Notes: generated by a model from the letters alone, not told the origin. Positions 34,195 to 44,656 are shown, counted from the first letter of the stretch. The stretch is 64,000 nt of DNA from Clostridiales bacterium mt11 (GCA_001282665.1 LN874948.1:814213-878212), one strand, 5' to 3'. Numbers and translations: made by a program.

Positions 34195-36106
34195 ATTTTA
34201 CTACTATTATCTTTTCCGCTACAAACTGTCCTCTATCACTGCTTCTTGTTATAAGTATTTTAGTCCCTTTAACTAAATCTTTTAATTCTAAATCTCCTCC
34301 ATCTGTATTCTTTATAACAGCTTTAGAAGAAACGCTTATATGACTAACCTCACCTGTTGATTCATTCCTTAATATTATAAAACTACTCTCTCCATTTACG
34401 TACTCTACTACTCCAACAAATTCATTAATATCAGTCTTTTTTTCTGCTTCTAAACTAATTATTTCATCACTTTCTAATTTCAATTTAACAAGATAACCTA
34501 ACCTTAAATCATATATCCCTTTTATTTCTTTATCTATCCTTACGGCTACGTCCTTAGATATATAATAATCCAGCATTTCACCTTTATTGTTTATAATGTT
34601 GAGCATTGGCTCTTCAGAAATAAGTATTGCTTTTATATATCCTTCGTCTTCACCTTTTATAGACTCTGCATCAATAGATTTAACTTCCCCATAATCTAGA
34701 GATAATTTTATCTTGTCCCCTCTTCTTAAATCGTTAATATGGCTTTTGTTTAAATTCCTATTAATGGTTACATTATCCTTTATTGTATATTCATAAGTAG
34801 TCTTATCTTCTCTTTCTACTGTAAGTAGTATTTCCTTATCAAAATTTTTATCCTTTAATATGCCTTCTACTTCTCCATTTTTGCTTTCAGCAGTAACGTT
34901 TATAGCTAAGTTGTTTACAGCTTCAATGTTTACCAAATCCCCTTCATTTAAGGTAAATAAGTAGGACTCTTTTCCATCGACGGAAATTTTGGTTTCATTG
35001 GATAAATAAAATGTTTTAGCATCATTCTCATCCTTTAGCTCTACTACCATAGATGGAGAAGCTCCCAAAGAGATGGTTTTTATAGTTCCTGATACTATGG
35101 CACTGGTATTATCTACTGTTATGGATTCTAACACATTTTCCTTATCGACTTTAGCCTTAATATTCATACCTTCTTTAAGTTCTCCTATTGTAGCCGATAC
35201 CCCATTTATGCTTACTTGAACATCCTTGGAGATTTTATATGAATCCTTTTTTTGACCATTATCTATAAGTAAAAAACTATCTATTTTTGCAACGATTATT
35301 CCTGCCAATTCATTTAAGTTTTCGTTCTCTACTACTGGTGGCCCTACAGGTTCTTTAGAAGGCGGATTTATGGTATTTGTTGTACTATTACTATTCGTAC
35401 TACTATTAGTGTTTATGCTGCTATTATTCATCTGTTCATGGGACATATACAACATCTTAGCTAATGTAGCCCTTGTAATAGCTTGATTAGGATTAAAACG
35501 ACCTTCCCCATCACCTTTTTCATCAAGAATCTTCTTATCTATTAAAAATTTTACATATGGTCTAGCTTCTATGGGTATACTTTCCGTATCGTTATAGAAG
35601 AATATAGGTACTTTTTTCTTGGCTTCTTCCTCCATGCCCATGGCTCTTACAAGATAAACGCTAATCTCTATTTTAGTAGCATTTCGCAATTTCCCATTTT
35701 GAAATAGATTGTTTTGTACAAATTTTTCTGTAACCAATCCCTTAGATAAAGCTATAGCTACACCGTCTTTTCGCTTATCTGTTAAATTGAATTTCTTTAA
35801 AAAATCATCATGTTTTTCCCTCATTTTCAATACTTCATCTTGAGGTATGTTCATAATCCTTGTTATATATACTAGGGCATCGGCAGTATTTACCTTTTCA
35901 TTAGGCTTAAAACTACCATCACTATAACCATCCATTAATCCCATATTGACCATGTTTTCAATATAGTCATAAGCCCAGTGTTTTTTGTCTACATCAGTAA
36001 ACATACTTTCACCATAAACCTTTGAAGTTCCCATGACAGAGGAAAAAGTAAGAATTAAAGCCAACAAGATAATGGTTGTGCCTTTATAACCTTTTCTATT
36101 CAACAA
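34193..36106 (-). CDS. SLH-domain surface protein with five C-terminal repeats
   Basis: Secreted 637-aa protein with a signal peptide (about 1-33). SLH wall-binding domains (about 34-230) include FTDVDKKHWAYDYIENMVNMG and FNPNQAITRATLAKML. A Ser/Asn/Thr-rich linker (about 235-262) follows. The rest (about 266-637) comprises five diverged units of 70-80 residues, each with a G-x-I start, a Y-x-I-s-k-d-v strand and an L-x-x-G-x-x-V/I-K turn. The repeats look like small beta-barrel units; I cannot name the family. It starts with TTG behind GGGGG. It is probably anchored to pyruvylated wall polymer. Confidence 0.85.
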   Translation of the reverse strand: MLNRKGYKGTTIILLALILTFSSVMGTSKVYGESMFTDVDKKHWAYDYIENMVNMGLMDGYSDGSFKPNEKVNTADALVYITRIMNIPQDEVLKMREKHDDFLKKFNLTDKRKDGVAIALSKGLVTEKFVQNNLFQNGKLRNATKIEISVYLVRAMGMEEEAKKKVPIFFYNDTESIPIEARPYVKFLIDKKILDEKGDGEGRFNPNQAITRATLAKMLYMSHEQMNNSSINTNSSTNSNSTTNTINPPSKEPVGPPVVENENLNELAGIIVAKIDSFLLIDNGQKKDSYKISKDVQVSINGVSATIGELKEGMNIKAKVDKENVLESITVDNTSAIVSGTIKTISLGASPSMVVELKDENDAKTFYLSNETKISVDGKESYLFTLNEGDLVNIEAVNNLAINVTAESKNGEVEGILKDKNFDKEILLTVEREDKTTYEYTIKDNVTINRNLNKSHINDLRRGDKIKLSLDYGEVKSIDAESIKGEDEGYIKAILISEEPMLNIINNKGEMLDYYISKDVAVRIDKEIKGIYDLRLGYLVKLKLESDEIISLEAEKKTDINEFVGVVEYVNGESSFIILRNESTGEVSHISVSSKAVIKNTDGGDLELKDLVKGTKILITRSSDRGQFVAEKIIVVK

Positions 36107-36345
36107 AATACAACCCCCTTTTATTCAATTGACAATGGACAATTTTTTTCAATGCGCAATTCACAGGTCACAATTGACAATTAAGAATTGAAAACAATGT
36201 ACAATTCATTCAACTAACAATTATTAGGGTCTAACTCTGGGGTCTTTTTTTGCGACCAAAGATAGCCCCTACAACTATACAATTGATAGCCAAAAATTGC
36301 TGATTTCTATATATAGTATTCTACATAGGTTTTTAAATTCCTTTA
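36107..36345. repeat. Repeat-rich spacer between pyrG and the SLH gene
   Basis: The spacer holds several CAATTGACAAT- or ACAATT-type short repeats in both orientations at 36126-36220. One of them (36126-36144) is 18/19 identical, inverted, to the repeat at 5443-5461. A GGGGTC-T7-GCGACC stretch at 36238-36256 could form a weak hairpin. I see no gene and no clear promoter. Confidence 0.6.
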
Positions 36346-37953
36346 TTATTTACATTTATATTCTTTACAAGCTTTAATAAAATCTCTAAATAAAGGATGA
36401 GCCTTAGTTGGTCTTGATTTGAATTCTGGATGGAATTGAGCTCCAATGAACCATGGATGATCTTTTAACTCAATTACTTCAACCAACCTTTCATCTGGAG
36501 ATTTACCGCTTATGGTTATCCCTCTTTCTTCTAACTTTTCCCTATATTGATTGTTGAACTCATATCTATGTCTATGTCTTTCATAGATTATCTCTTCTCC
36601 GTATATATCCATAGCTTTAGTGCCTTTCTTAAGCTTACAAGGATAAAGACCTAATCTCATAGTCCCACCAAGATCATCAATATCCTTTTGTTCCGGCATC
36701 AAATCTATTACTGGATAAGGAGTGTCTGGATCTATCTCAGAACTATGAGCACCTTTTAATCCTGCTACATTTCTTGCAAATTCAACTACTGCTAATTGCA
36801 TTCCAAGGCATATTCCAAGGTATGGTATATTGTTTTCCCTAGCATATGTTATAGCAGAAATTTTACCATCAATTCCCCTGTCCCCAAAGCCTCCAGGTAC
36901 TAAAATTCCATCTACTCCTTTTAGAATATCCTCACAATTGGAATCATTTATATCCTCTGCATGAACCCATTTTATTTCTACATCTACATCATTGTAAATG
37001 CCTCCATGTCTTAAGGATTCTGCCACCGATAGATAAGCATCCTTTAACTCTATATACTTACCAACAAGAGCCACAGTCACTGTTTCCTTTGGTGCTTTAA
37101 TTCTTTTTACCATATCCGTCCATTCAGTTAAATCCAATTCATTACACTCTAAATGAAGATGGTTGATTACTAGCTGTGGTAATCCTTCCTTTTCTAACAT
37201 TAGAGGAATTTCATATATAGTTTCTGCATCTAAATTTTCGATTACCTCTGATGGATCTAAATCGCAAAATAGGGCTATTTTATCCTTTAAATCTTGAGAT
37301 AAAGGCATTTCTGTCCTACAAATCAAGACATCTGGCTGAATACCAATACTCCTTAATTCCTTTACGCTATGTTGAGTAGGTTTTGTTTTAAGCTCTCCAG
37401 CTTTGGAAAGGAAAGGAACTAAAGTCACATGGATATACATTACATTTTCTTTTCCTACATCAGTTTTTATCTGCCTAATAGCTTCTAAAAATGGTAAGGA
37501 TTCAATATCCCCTACAGTTCCTCCTATTTCGGTTATTACTACATCTACTTCCCTATCCCTAGAAGCTCTTTTAATTCTGTCCTTTATTTCGTTAGTAATA
37601 TGGGGAATAACTTGAACTGTTCTTCCATCATATTCCCCTTTTCTTTCCTTATTCAAAACAGACCAATAGATTTTTCCTGTAGTCACATTACTGTTTTTAT
37701 TTAAGTTATTGTCAATAAACCTTTCGTAATGACCTAAGTCTAAATCTGTCTCCGCTCCATCATCAGTTACAAATACTTCACCATGCTGATAAGGACTCAT
37801 AGTTCCTGGATCCACATTTATATACGGATCAAATTTTTGAATAGTCACTTTAAGACCTCTGCTTTTTAATAATTGACCTAAACTAGCAGCCGTAATTCCT
37901 TTTCCTAAAGATGATACAACTCCTCCTGTAACAAATATATACTTTGTAGGCAT
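36346..37953 (-). CDS. pyrG: CTP synthase
   Basis: Makes CTP from UTP, glutamine and ATP; 535 aa. The N-terminal synthetase domain has GGVVSSLGKGITAASLG and DPYINVDPGTMSPYQHGEVFV. The C-terminal glutamine amidotransferase domain (about 290-535) has the nucleophile in YLGICLGMQLAVVEF and the His/Glu pair in QFHPEFKSRP. It stands alone, diverging from the S-layer gene behind a near-consensus promoter. I see no pyrG attenuator (a G-run near the transcription start with a terminator) in the short leader. Confidence 0.98.
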   Translation of the reverse strand: MPTKYIFVTGGVVSSLGKGITAASLGQLLKSRGLKVTIQKFDPYINVDPGTMSPYQHGEVFVTDDGAETDLDLGHYERFIDNNLNKNSNVTTGKIYWSVLNKERKGEYDGRTVQVIPHITNEIKDRIKRASRDREVDVVITEIGGTVGDIESLPFLEAIRQIKTDVGKENVMYIHVTLVPFLSKAGELKTKPTQHSVKELRSIGIQPDVLICRTEMPLSQDLKDKIALFCDLDPSEVIENLDAETIYEIPLMLEKEGLPQLVINHLHLECNELDLTEWTDMVKRIKAPKETVTVALVGKYIELKDAYLSVAESLRHGGIYNDVDVEIKWVHAEDINDSNCEDILKGVDGILVPGGFGDRGIDGKISAITYARENNIPYLGICLGMQLAVVEFARNVAGLKGAHSSEIDPDTPYPVIDLMPEQKDIDDLGGTMRLGLYPCKLKKGTKAMDIYGEEIIYERHRHRYEFNNQYREKLEERGITISGKSPDERLVEVIELKDHPWFIGAQFHPEFKSRPTKAHPLFRDFIKACKEYKCK

Positions 37954-37995
37954 TTTTCTCCGAACCCTCCTTGTAATTTACACTATAACTTTTAT

Positions 37996-38024
37996 ATTTT
38001 ATCTTATTAGCACATTCATGTCAA
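37996..38024 (-). promoter_or_regulatory. Sigma-A promoter of pyrG
   Basis: Minus strand TTGACA (38024-38019), 17-bp spacer, TAAAAT (38001-37996), about 45 nt before the pyrG start. Confidence 0.75.
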
Positions 38025-38147
38025 CGAAACATATCTTTATTATACCCCATTAAACCTTAAACTTATTGTAATTATAATGTAATATTTTACAGTGTTTATA
38101 TAGTGTATAATTAATAGTAGAATACTTATGAAAGGAGAAAATTTAAA

Positions 38148-41093
38148 ATGAAAAAGATTTTGTCATTGATTTTGTCACTGGTTATAGTAATTTCTGCTTT
38201 TACTCCTGCTTTTGGAGCATCTTCAGAAAAAGATTTATATAATCAATCTGGAGAAATACTTAAAAATGCAGATGTATTGAAAGGTTCAGAAACAGGAGAT
38301 TTAATGCTAAATCAAAAGCTTAAAAGACAGGATATGGTAGTTTTAATAAGCAGATTATATAAAGAAGAAAGTACTGCTAAAAAACACCCAGCAAAAAGCA
38401 GTTTTAAAGATGTTAAAAATGCCTATTATAAACCATATGTATCATGGGCTGTAGACAAAGAGCTTATCGTAGGAATGACCAAAGATACCTTTGGATTCAA
38501 CGGTCCAGTAACAGTTCAGCAGTTCCAAACTTTGCTTTTAAGAGCTTTAGGCTATGGTGAAGAAGCAAAGGATTGGAATAATGTACCTAAATTTTCAGAA
38601 GTATTGGGTTTAATGGAAGGTTTATCTGCAACTTCAAAACAAGATGTGGATAGAGGATTAATGGCTGCCATGACAGTAAATGCTCTTAGAACAAATATAA
38701 AAGGAAGCAGCGTTATAACCTTGGCACAAAAATTAAGCGTTAATGTACCAGATGTTTTTAATGTAGAAGCCATTGCAACTGTGGATAGAAACACTCTTAA
38801 ATTAGAAGGTATGGCTAAAGGCACCCATGCATTAAAGGTCAATTTAAAACCAGTCTCCAGTGATATATCCACTGGAGAAATAGACAAAGACATACCCTTA
38901 AAAGAAGACGGTAGATTCTCCATTGAAATAACTAATCTTAAAAGTGGTAAATATGAATACAAATTTGTCAGCGGAAGTTTAAGCACAGCAGCTAAGACCG
39001 TTACAATTGCAGAGATTCCCTTTGATTTAACCGATGTAAGAGCAGACAATTTAAAGGAAATATCCTTAAATTTTACCGCACCCGTTGATAAAATTTCTAG
39101 CTTATTTCTAAGTAATTATACTACAAATGCGGGAACCATCAAATCGGTACGTTTAGAAGACAATGATACTACAGTAATCCTCACCTTAAATGAAACCATG
39201 AAAAATCAAAAGGATTATAGATTATCCATAAATAGAATAACATCTGATAAGGGTAAGGAGATAAACGCAAGGGATAGAAAATTTACAGCCTTTGATAACG
39301 ATATACCAAGGGTAAAAGAAGTTAAACCTCTAGGGAACAAGGGTTTAAGGGTATACTTGACTGAACCAGTAAAAACTCCCCTAGCTGCAAATTTTAAAAT
39401 AGATGGAAAAAGTTTCTCAGGACAAATTGATTCAGTAGAAAATGTAATCACATTAAAATATTTTTCTTCCTATTATGCACCTCAGGAAGGTACACATATA
39501 CTTACTATATCTAGTTTAGAAGACTATGCAGGACATAAGGCAGTAGATCAAAGCTTTCCCTTCGATGTAGTTAACGATAAAGAAGCACCTAGAATAATAG
39601 ACGCTAAAGCTACTGTAGAGGAAGCTATAATACAATTTGATGAAGAAATTGACGATGACTCGATAAATAGAAATAATTTTTATTGGAAATCTGGTTCTAT
39701 AAAGAGATATCCAACTAGTGTAAAAGTATTAAACGATAAAGTAATATTGAATTTTTCAAGGAATACATTACCTGCTTATGAAACATCTATCTACATAGAT
39801 AGTCTATCGGATTACTCAGGAAATAGGCTTAGAAATGAAGAAGTAAAAGTAACACCTACAGTAGATAAAAATCCTCCAGAAGTAGTAGGAATAAAGGTTT
39901 CTGAAGACGGTAAATCCATTATTGTTTACTACAGCAAAAATGTAGAAGCTAGAAACAGAGCATTCTACAGCATAAAAGATAAAAATAATAGAACAGTAAA
40001 TATTAAAAGCATCGAAGGTTCAGAAAGAGAATATGTAGTAAACCTAAGTACTCCATTACCAGTAGGTGTAAACACCATAACCATTCAAGATGTTTATGAT
40101 ACAACATCATCGAAAAATAGGATGATACCATATACTCAACAAATAGACATGGACGATATAGAAAAACCAACTATAGTTAGCCATTCTGGTTCAGATAGGG
40201 ATATAATGCTTCTATTCAGCAAAGAAATGGATATGGGAACTATTACAAACTACGAAAACTATTTAATCAATGTAAGGGGTAATTGGACTTACTTGCCAAA
40301 GGACACGGAATTTGATTTGATTTATGATGGAAAAACATTGTTAGTAAAGCTACCTGAAAAAATAGATGGCAAAACAGTTAATGTTGGTCGTTTAGATAAT
40401 ATTAGGGAAATGCAGATAACTGGACTTAAAAGTATCAACGGAGCTTTAATAAACCCTGTAACTATAAAGTTTGACGGTAGTAACCAAGGAGAAGCAAAGG
40501 CTGAAAAAGCTGAGCTAATCGAACCAGATACTATTAAAGTTACATTTAATCAACCAATCCATTCAGCTTCAGAAGACGATTTTAGTCTTTCAGGTAAAAG
40601 AGCTATATATGATGTAATGGTTGATGGCAGTAGAGAGGTTATATTGATATTAAATAATAGGGATGAAACAACTATAGATGGTAGATTAGAAATAAATAGA
40701 AGGAACTCCATAGGAACCATTTTAAACACAGGAGTAAAATCGGGTTATGTTTCTATAACAGATAAAGTTTCTCCCCGTATAAAAGATAATACGGATAAAC
40801 TATATATCAGTGACAATACCATAGAGCTTCCTTTTACAGAGAAATTAGAAGACAAAGTATCAGCTTTATTTAAAAAGGATTTAATAGTAGAAGCTATTGG
40901 TGAAGGTATCTTACATGAATCCGATTATGAAACTAGCTTAGATAGATATAATTCAACCATAAAGATTACGGTAAAAAATTCCGTTAAAGCTCCTTATGGA
41001 TATTCAGTAAGATTGGTAAATGAACCTAAATATATAATGGATACAAGTGGAAATATAGTTGAACCATCAAACTACGATTATTATACTAGATAA
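38148..41093 (+). CDS. S-layer-like protein with SLH region and Ig-like domains
   Basis: Secreted protein of 981 aa. Its signal peptide is typical (MKKILSLILSLVIVISAFTP, cleavage near GAS-SEK). SLH-type domains (about 30-200) include FKDVKNAYYKPYVSWAVDKELI. They are followed by a chain of Ig-like domains of the SbsA/Big_5 type, each with phrases such as VYLTEPVKTPLAANFKIDG, IIQFDEEIDDDSINRNNF and ILLFSKEMDMGTITNYENY. It is probably a major surface-layer or wall-associated protein. The promoter is unclear: a TATAAT at 38106-38111 lacks a well-spaced -35. AAGGAG precedes the ATG, and a large terminator follows. Confidence 0.88.
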   Translation: MKKILSLILSLVIVISAFTPAFGASSEKDLYNQSGEILKNADVLKGSETGDLMLNQKLKRQDMVVLISRLYKEESTAKKHPAKSSFKDVKNAYYKPYVSWAVDKELIVGMTKDTFGFNGPVTVQQFQTLLLRALGYGEEAKDWNNVPKFSEVLGLMEGLSATSKQDVDRGLMAAMTVNALRTNIKGSSVITLAQKLSVNVPDVFNVEAIATVDRNTLKLEGMAKGTHALKVNLKPVSSDISTGEIDKDIPLKEDGRFSIEITNLKSGKYEYKFVSGSLSTAAKTVTIAEIPFDLTDVRADNLKEISLNFTAPVDKISSLFLSNYTTNAGTIKSVRLEDNDTTVILTLNETMKNQKDYRLSINRITSDKGKEINARDRKFTAFDNDIPRVKEVKPLGNKGLRVYLTEPVKTPLAANFKIDGKSFSGQIDSVENVITLKYFSSYYAPQEGTHILTISSLEDYAGHKAVDQSFPFDVVNDKEAPRIIDAKATVEEAIIQFDEEIDDDSINRNNFYWKSGSIKRYPTSVKVLNDKVILNFSRNTLPAYETSIYIDSLSDYSGNRLRNEEVKVTPTVDKNPPEVVGIKVSEDGKSIIVYYSKNVEARNRAFYSIKDKNNRTVNIKSIEGSEREYVVNLSTPLPVGVNTITIQDVYDTTSSKNRMIPYTQQIDMDDIEKPTIVSHSGSDRDIMLLFSKEMDMGTITNYENYLINVRGNWTYLPKDTEFDLIYDGKTLLVKLPEKIDGKTVNVGRLDNIREMQITGLKSINGALINPVTIKFDGSNQGEAKAEKAELIEPDTIKVTFNQPIHSASEDDFSLSGKRAIYDVMVDGSREVILILNNRDETTIDGRLEINRRNSIGTILNTGVKSGYVSITDKVSPRIKDNTDKLYISDNTIELPFTEKLEDKVSALFKKDLIVEAIGEGILHESDYETSLDRYNSTIKITVKNSVKAPYGYSVRLVNEPKYIMDTSGNIVEPSNYDYYTR

Positions 41094-41134
41094 TAAACCT
41101 CTACTATAAGCACAGCTATACAAATTCATTAGTC

Positions 41135-41172
41135 ATTCCTGGATAGGGGCTATGCCCTATCCAGGAATTTTT
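41135..41172 (+). terminator. Terminator after the S-layer gene
   Basis: A perfect 14-bp stem (41135-41148 with 41155-41168), 6-nt loop and T5 run. Its edge touches the stop of the convergent small gene, so it probably works in both directions. Confidence 0.92.
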
Positions 41173-41365
41173 AAATTGTCCTCTCTATTATGTTTAAGTA
41201 GATATTCAAATTCTCTACAAATTTTCCATATGTAACATCTTGACCAAACAATAGATAATTATAGATAAGATTTCTTCCTATTTGATCTAATATATCAGTT
41301 AATTCACTATCTGAAAGACTTTCAATGTCTACATCTTGACTTATTTTATTTCTATAAATCTCCAT
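41171..41365 (-). CDS. Small hypothetical protein
   Basis: Possible gene of 64 aa, acidic and helical, with no cysteine pair, signal peptide or membrane segment. I do not recognise it. Support comes from an AAAAGGGGAAAG ribosome site 8 nt before the ATG, a stop exactly at the convergent terminator, and lack of overlap with any other gene. The sequence (SLSDSELTDILDQIGRNLIY) suggests a soluble helical bundle. Confidence 0.55.
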   Translation of the reverse strand: MEIYRNKISQDVDIESLSDSELTDILDQIGRNLIYNYLLFGQDVTYGKFVENLNIYLNIIERTI

Positions 41366-41503
41366 ATATCTTTCCCCTTTTCAGAAATTCCTGTTAAGCC
41401 GCAGGTCCCCGCATCATTCTTATAATATTACATGTTTACATATTTTTCAACTTTATTTGACAATAAACGCAGATATAAATATTTCTACTATTTACCCGCA
41501 TTA

Positions 41504-41533
41504 AAAGAAGCTAGCTTAAATGCTAACTTCTTT
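41504..41533 (-). terminator. Terminator after pcp
   Basis: Arms AAAGAAG/CTTCTTT and TAGC/GCTA with one mismatch between them, 6-nt loop, then TTTTAAT on the minus strand just past the pcp stop. Confidence 0.7.
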
Positions 41534-41539
41534 AATATT

Positions 41540-42145
41540 TCAATTTGTTATGGTAGTTTCTATTGCAATGGTAAGTCCCTTTACAATGTAATCTAAGGAC
41601 ATACTAGGTGCTTTATATTTATTTAAAACCTGTTCTGGAATATAGGGAATATGTATAAATCCCCCCTTCATATTTGGATACTTCTTATCTATATTATATA
41701 GCAGCCCATACATTATATGATTACAAACATAGGTACCTGCTGTATTGGATATCTCTGCAGGAACATTGTTTTCTTTCATAGCTTTTACTATCGCCTTTAT
41801 AGGTAGAGTTGAAAAATAAGCCGTATTTCCATTAGAAAATATAGGCTCATCTATTGGCTGATTACCTTCGTTATCTGGTATACCTGCGTCCTCTATATTT
41901 ATAGCTACTCTCTCAATGCTTATCTTATCCCTTCCACCTGCCTGACCTACACATATAGTGATATCTGGTTTTTCCCTTTCTAATGCTTCCCCTAGCTTAT
42001 CTATGGATTTTTTGAATACAGTTGGTAATTCTAATTTAACTATTTTGACTCCTAGAATTTCATCGTCTAATTTCTTAATCGATTCAAGGGCTGGATTTAT
42101 ACTTTCTCCACCAAATGGTTCAAAACCTGTAACTAATACTTTCAT
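41540..42145 (-). CDS. pcp: Pyroglutamyl-peptidase I
   Basis: Cysteine peptidase that removes N-terminal pyroglutamate from peptides, 201 aa. The catalytic triad is visible: Glu in RDKISIERVAINI, Cys in NTAGTYVCNHIMYG and His in GGFIHIPYIPEQ. The start MKVLVTGFEPFGGE is canonical, and the ATG 3 nt earlier is equally usable. GGAGG lies upstream. It fits a peptide-fermenting lifestyle with the opp importer nearby. Confidence 0.95.
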   Translation of the reverse strand: MKVLVTGFEPFGGESINPALESIKKLDDEILGVKIVKLELPTVFKKSIDKLGEALEREKPDITICVGQAGGRDKISIERVAINIEDAGIPDNEGNQPIDEPIFSNGNTAYFSTLPIKAIVKAMKENNVPAEISNTAGTYVCNHIMYGLLYNIDKKYPNMKGGFIHIPYIPEQVLNKYKAPSMSLDYIVKGLTIAIETTITN

Positions 42146-42356
42146 CATATATTCCTCCTAAACTTTTTTCTAATTAAATATAAACCTACTTAATTTAGCA
42201 TCAAATCCATGCTCTTACTATATAAAACCTACGTCAATATCTAATTCGACAACAATTTAATATTTCCTTTATTTCTATGGAAATTTACATAATAAGCGAT
42301 AAAAAATAAAGGAACAAATAATAAATCCATTTGTCCCCTTATCTTAAAGTTTCAAT

Positions 42357-44468
42357 CTATATTTTTATCCTATCAAGTCTTTGCAAATTGTACTGCTTTA
42401 TAATCCGCATCAATTTTAGTGCATACTCTGGATCTGTAGCATAGCCTGTTCTCTTTAAAGCCCATGCCCCTTGAGTACTATCATGCATCACTTCTTTAAA
42501 AGGCTCATATCTACTAGAATTAAGTAGAAAGCTTTTATGGTCTGCCCAGCTTTCTCCAGCGTTATTATAAGCTCGAAAATCCGCATCTACACGATAAGTC
42601 TTCCCATTATATACTTCCCATGTATTGATTATAACAGAACCCTTAGGTCCTTTACCTTTTATACCAAATAAATTGTAGGAAAGCTTTCCAGTATATTTAT
42701 CCACTGGTACACTCTGTCCCCAACCAGTTTCAAGAATGGATTGAGCTGTCTGTAAAGCTGCTGACATCCCCGTCTTTTTCCAAGAATCTTTCGCCAATCC
42801 TGAAGCTAAATCCAAATATTTGTCCTTTTCAATTATAGGCAAAGGATTATGTGTATTGCCTAAATAAACCCTTATTGGAATTAGTTCGCTTTTTATTTCA
42901 TTCCCTTTAACTTTACCAATAGCTTGGATATTCCAATAGCCTGAATCTCCTTTAGTAGGAGTATAGACCTCTTCAGATGAAGGTTTTTTATCTTTTGCTA
43001 TTATTTTTTCTTTTCCTGTATCTTTATTAATGAGAATATAACTGACGCTGTCTATTTTGATATTACTCCTAATCCTTAACTTAGTAGATTCTCTCAAAAC
43101 TTGATTGGGACCTACTCCTTCTAAAAGTAATATAGGGTTTCCTGTCAAACTTATACTTATAGGTTGGCTTTCATGAGATACTCCCTTTGTATCCACCACT
43201 CTAACCAATACTTCCTTTTCCCCAGAGATTTCTGGTCCCGGAAACCACTTGTAGTCTCCATAGGGCATCTGAGCAATAATCTCTTCCTCTCCAGAATTAG
43301 GATCCCTTAATATATATTGAGTCTCCTTTACTTCAAAATTCCTAGAAGCTAATAAGCTTACAGGCCTATCGATTGTCTGTCCTTCTGAAACTCCCATTAG
43401 CTCTAATTTAGGACTAACTTGAACCTTTGCCTTTACCTCTTCACTTTTGTAGGGTTTATTATTAGCATCATAGGCAGTCACTTTAAAAGAATAGTTACCA
43501 TTTTCACTTATTTTTGGTTCCCACTTATACTGACCATAAGGGTCTAAAGGTATCTCTTCACCTATAATATTGGTTTTTCCTGTGTCTAAATTGGTAATTT
43601 CATACTTTATATAAGATGCTAAGAAGCTAGTATCTGCCCCTATGTATATTGTATCTTCTAAAGTTTCCCCTTCCCCTACTCCTGTTAAAGAAACTTTAGG
43701 TTTAATATCTAAAAGGACTGAGATAGCATCTCCTGTTAGAAAATTTCCCTTTTCATCATAAAGGGCAGCTACAAGAACTTTTTCTCCTTTTTCCTCTAGG
43801 CTCGGTATCCAAGTATATTTATCCGTTAAAGCTTTTCCTCTAGCTATTACAAAACCTTCTGATGTATTTGGATTTAATAATAAATATTTTATCTCTTTTG
43901 CATTGGTTAAGCTATCATCAGATAATTCTACTTGTAATTCCGTTTTTCCTTTTACAGCTTGTCCAGAATTTAATGTAGAAATTTTTATATTAGAAGATGA
44001 TTCTCTAGTCAATTCCTTACTAGAATCAACGCTGATGGTTTTATTGTTTTCATCCCATTTAACTTCTACACCTAGAACACTACTAATAAAACTAATAGGT
44101 ACAAAAATACGGTCATTTACAATCTTAGGTGTCTCATCAATCAAACTATATTTTTTCTCTTTCTCTTGGTAGGATACTAAGCGGCTATCCACTTTTAAAT
44201 TTATTAATAGATTATCCTTTGTGATAGTTACTTTATTATCCTTACGGTTCCAGCTAAATTTTCCTCCTAATTTTTCTACTATAGGTTGGATTGGCAGCAA
44301 AACCTTACCACTTTCATATATGGGAGTAGCCAATGAGGTAATATCCTTTCCATCGACTATCAATCTAACGGGTTTATCAGCTAAAGAATATCCGCTAAAG
44401 CATTGAGAAAAGGTTAGAATCACCAATAATAAAGAAAACAATATCTGCCTAAACGTTCTTTGTTTCAT
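42357..44468 (-). CDS. Secreted glucosaminidase with copper-amine-oxidase-N and Ig-like repeats
   Basis: Wall hydrolase of 703 aa. After a signal peptide (about 1-30) comes a copper amine oxidase N-terminal-like stalk domain (about 33-150; VRLIVDGKDI, RIFVPISFISSVLGVEVKWDE). Four or so tandem repeats of about 95 residues follow, marked by GVGEGETLEDTIYIGAD, GVSEGQTIDRPVSLLAS and GVGPNQVLRESTKLRI. The C-terminal domain (about 560-695) is a GH73-type endo-beta-N-acetylglucosaminidase with AQSILETGWGQS and YNLFGIKG. It probably remodels peptidoglycan. No SLH domain is seen. Confidence 0.88.
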   Translation of the reverse strand: MKQRTFRQILFSLLLVILTFSQCFSGYSLADKPVRLIVDGKDITSLATPIYESGKVLLPIQPIVEKLGGKFSWNRKDNKVTITKDNLLINLKVDSRLVSYQEKEKKYSLIDETPKIVNDRIFVPISFISSVLGVEVKWDENNKTISVDSSKELTRESSSNIKISTLNSGQAVKGKTELQVELSDDSLTNAKEIKYLLLNPNTSEGFVIARGKALTDKYTWIPSLEEKGEKVLVAALYDEKGNFLTGDAISVLLDIKPKVSLTGVGEGETLEDTIYIGADTSFLASYIKYEITNLDTGKTNIIGEEIPLDPYGQYKWEPKISENGNYSFKVTAYDANNKPYKSEEVKAKVQVSPKLELMGVSEGQTIDRPVSLLASRNFEVKETQYILRDPNSGEEEIIAQMPYGDYKWFPGPEISGEKEVLVRVVDTKGVSHESQPISISLTGNPILLLEGVGPNQVLRESTKLRIRSNIKIDSVSYILINKDTGKEKIIAKDKKPSSEEVYTPTKGDSGYWNIQAIGKVKGNEIKSELIPIRVYLGNTHNPLPIIEKDKYLDLASGLAKDSWKKTGMSAALQTAQSILETGWGQSVPVDKYTGKLSYNLFGIKGKGPKGSVIINTWEVYNGKTYRVDADFRAYNNAGESWADHKSFLLNSSRYEPFKEVMHDSTQGAWALKRTGYATDPEYALKLMRIIKQYNLQRLDRIKI

Positions 44469-44656
44469 ATTTTCACTCCTTTTTTATAATGTAAACATAT
44501 CCTTTATCTACATTATATCTTACTTGTCTAGTTTTGTAACAATATAAATATTAAGTTTGCATTACAAAGCCAACAAGACATGTTCTAAGCTAACAGTATA
44601 ACAAACTTTATTTAACTAGAATAACTCGACTCTATATATAATAATGGCAGTACCCC

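Noticed and set aside
36230..36260. Terminator or riboswitch-like GGGGTC-T7-GCGACC stretch after pyrG
   Set aside because: The stem is only 4-5 bp and the T-run lies in the loop; no known riboswitch core is visible.
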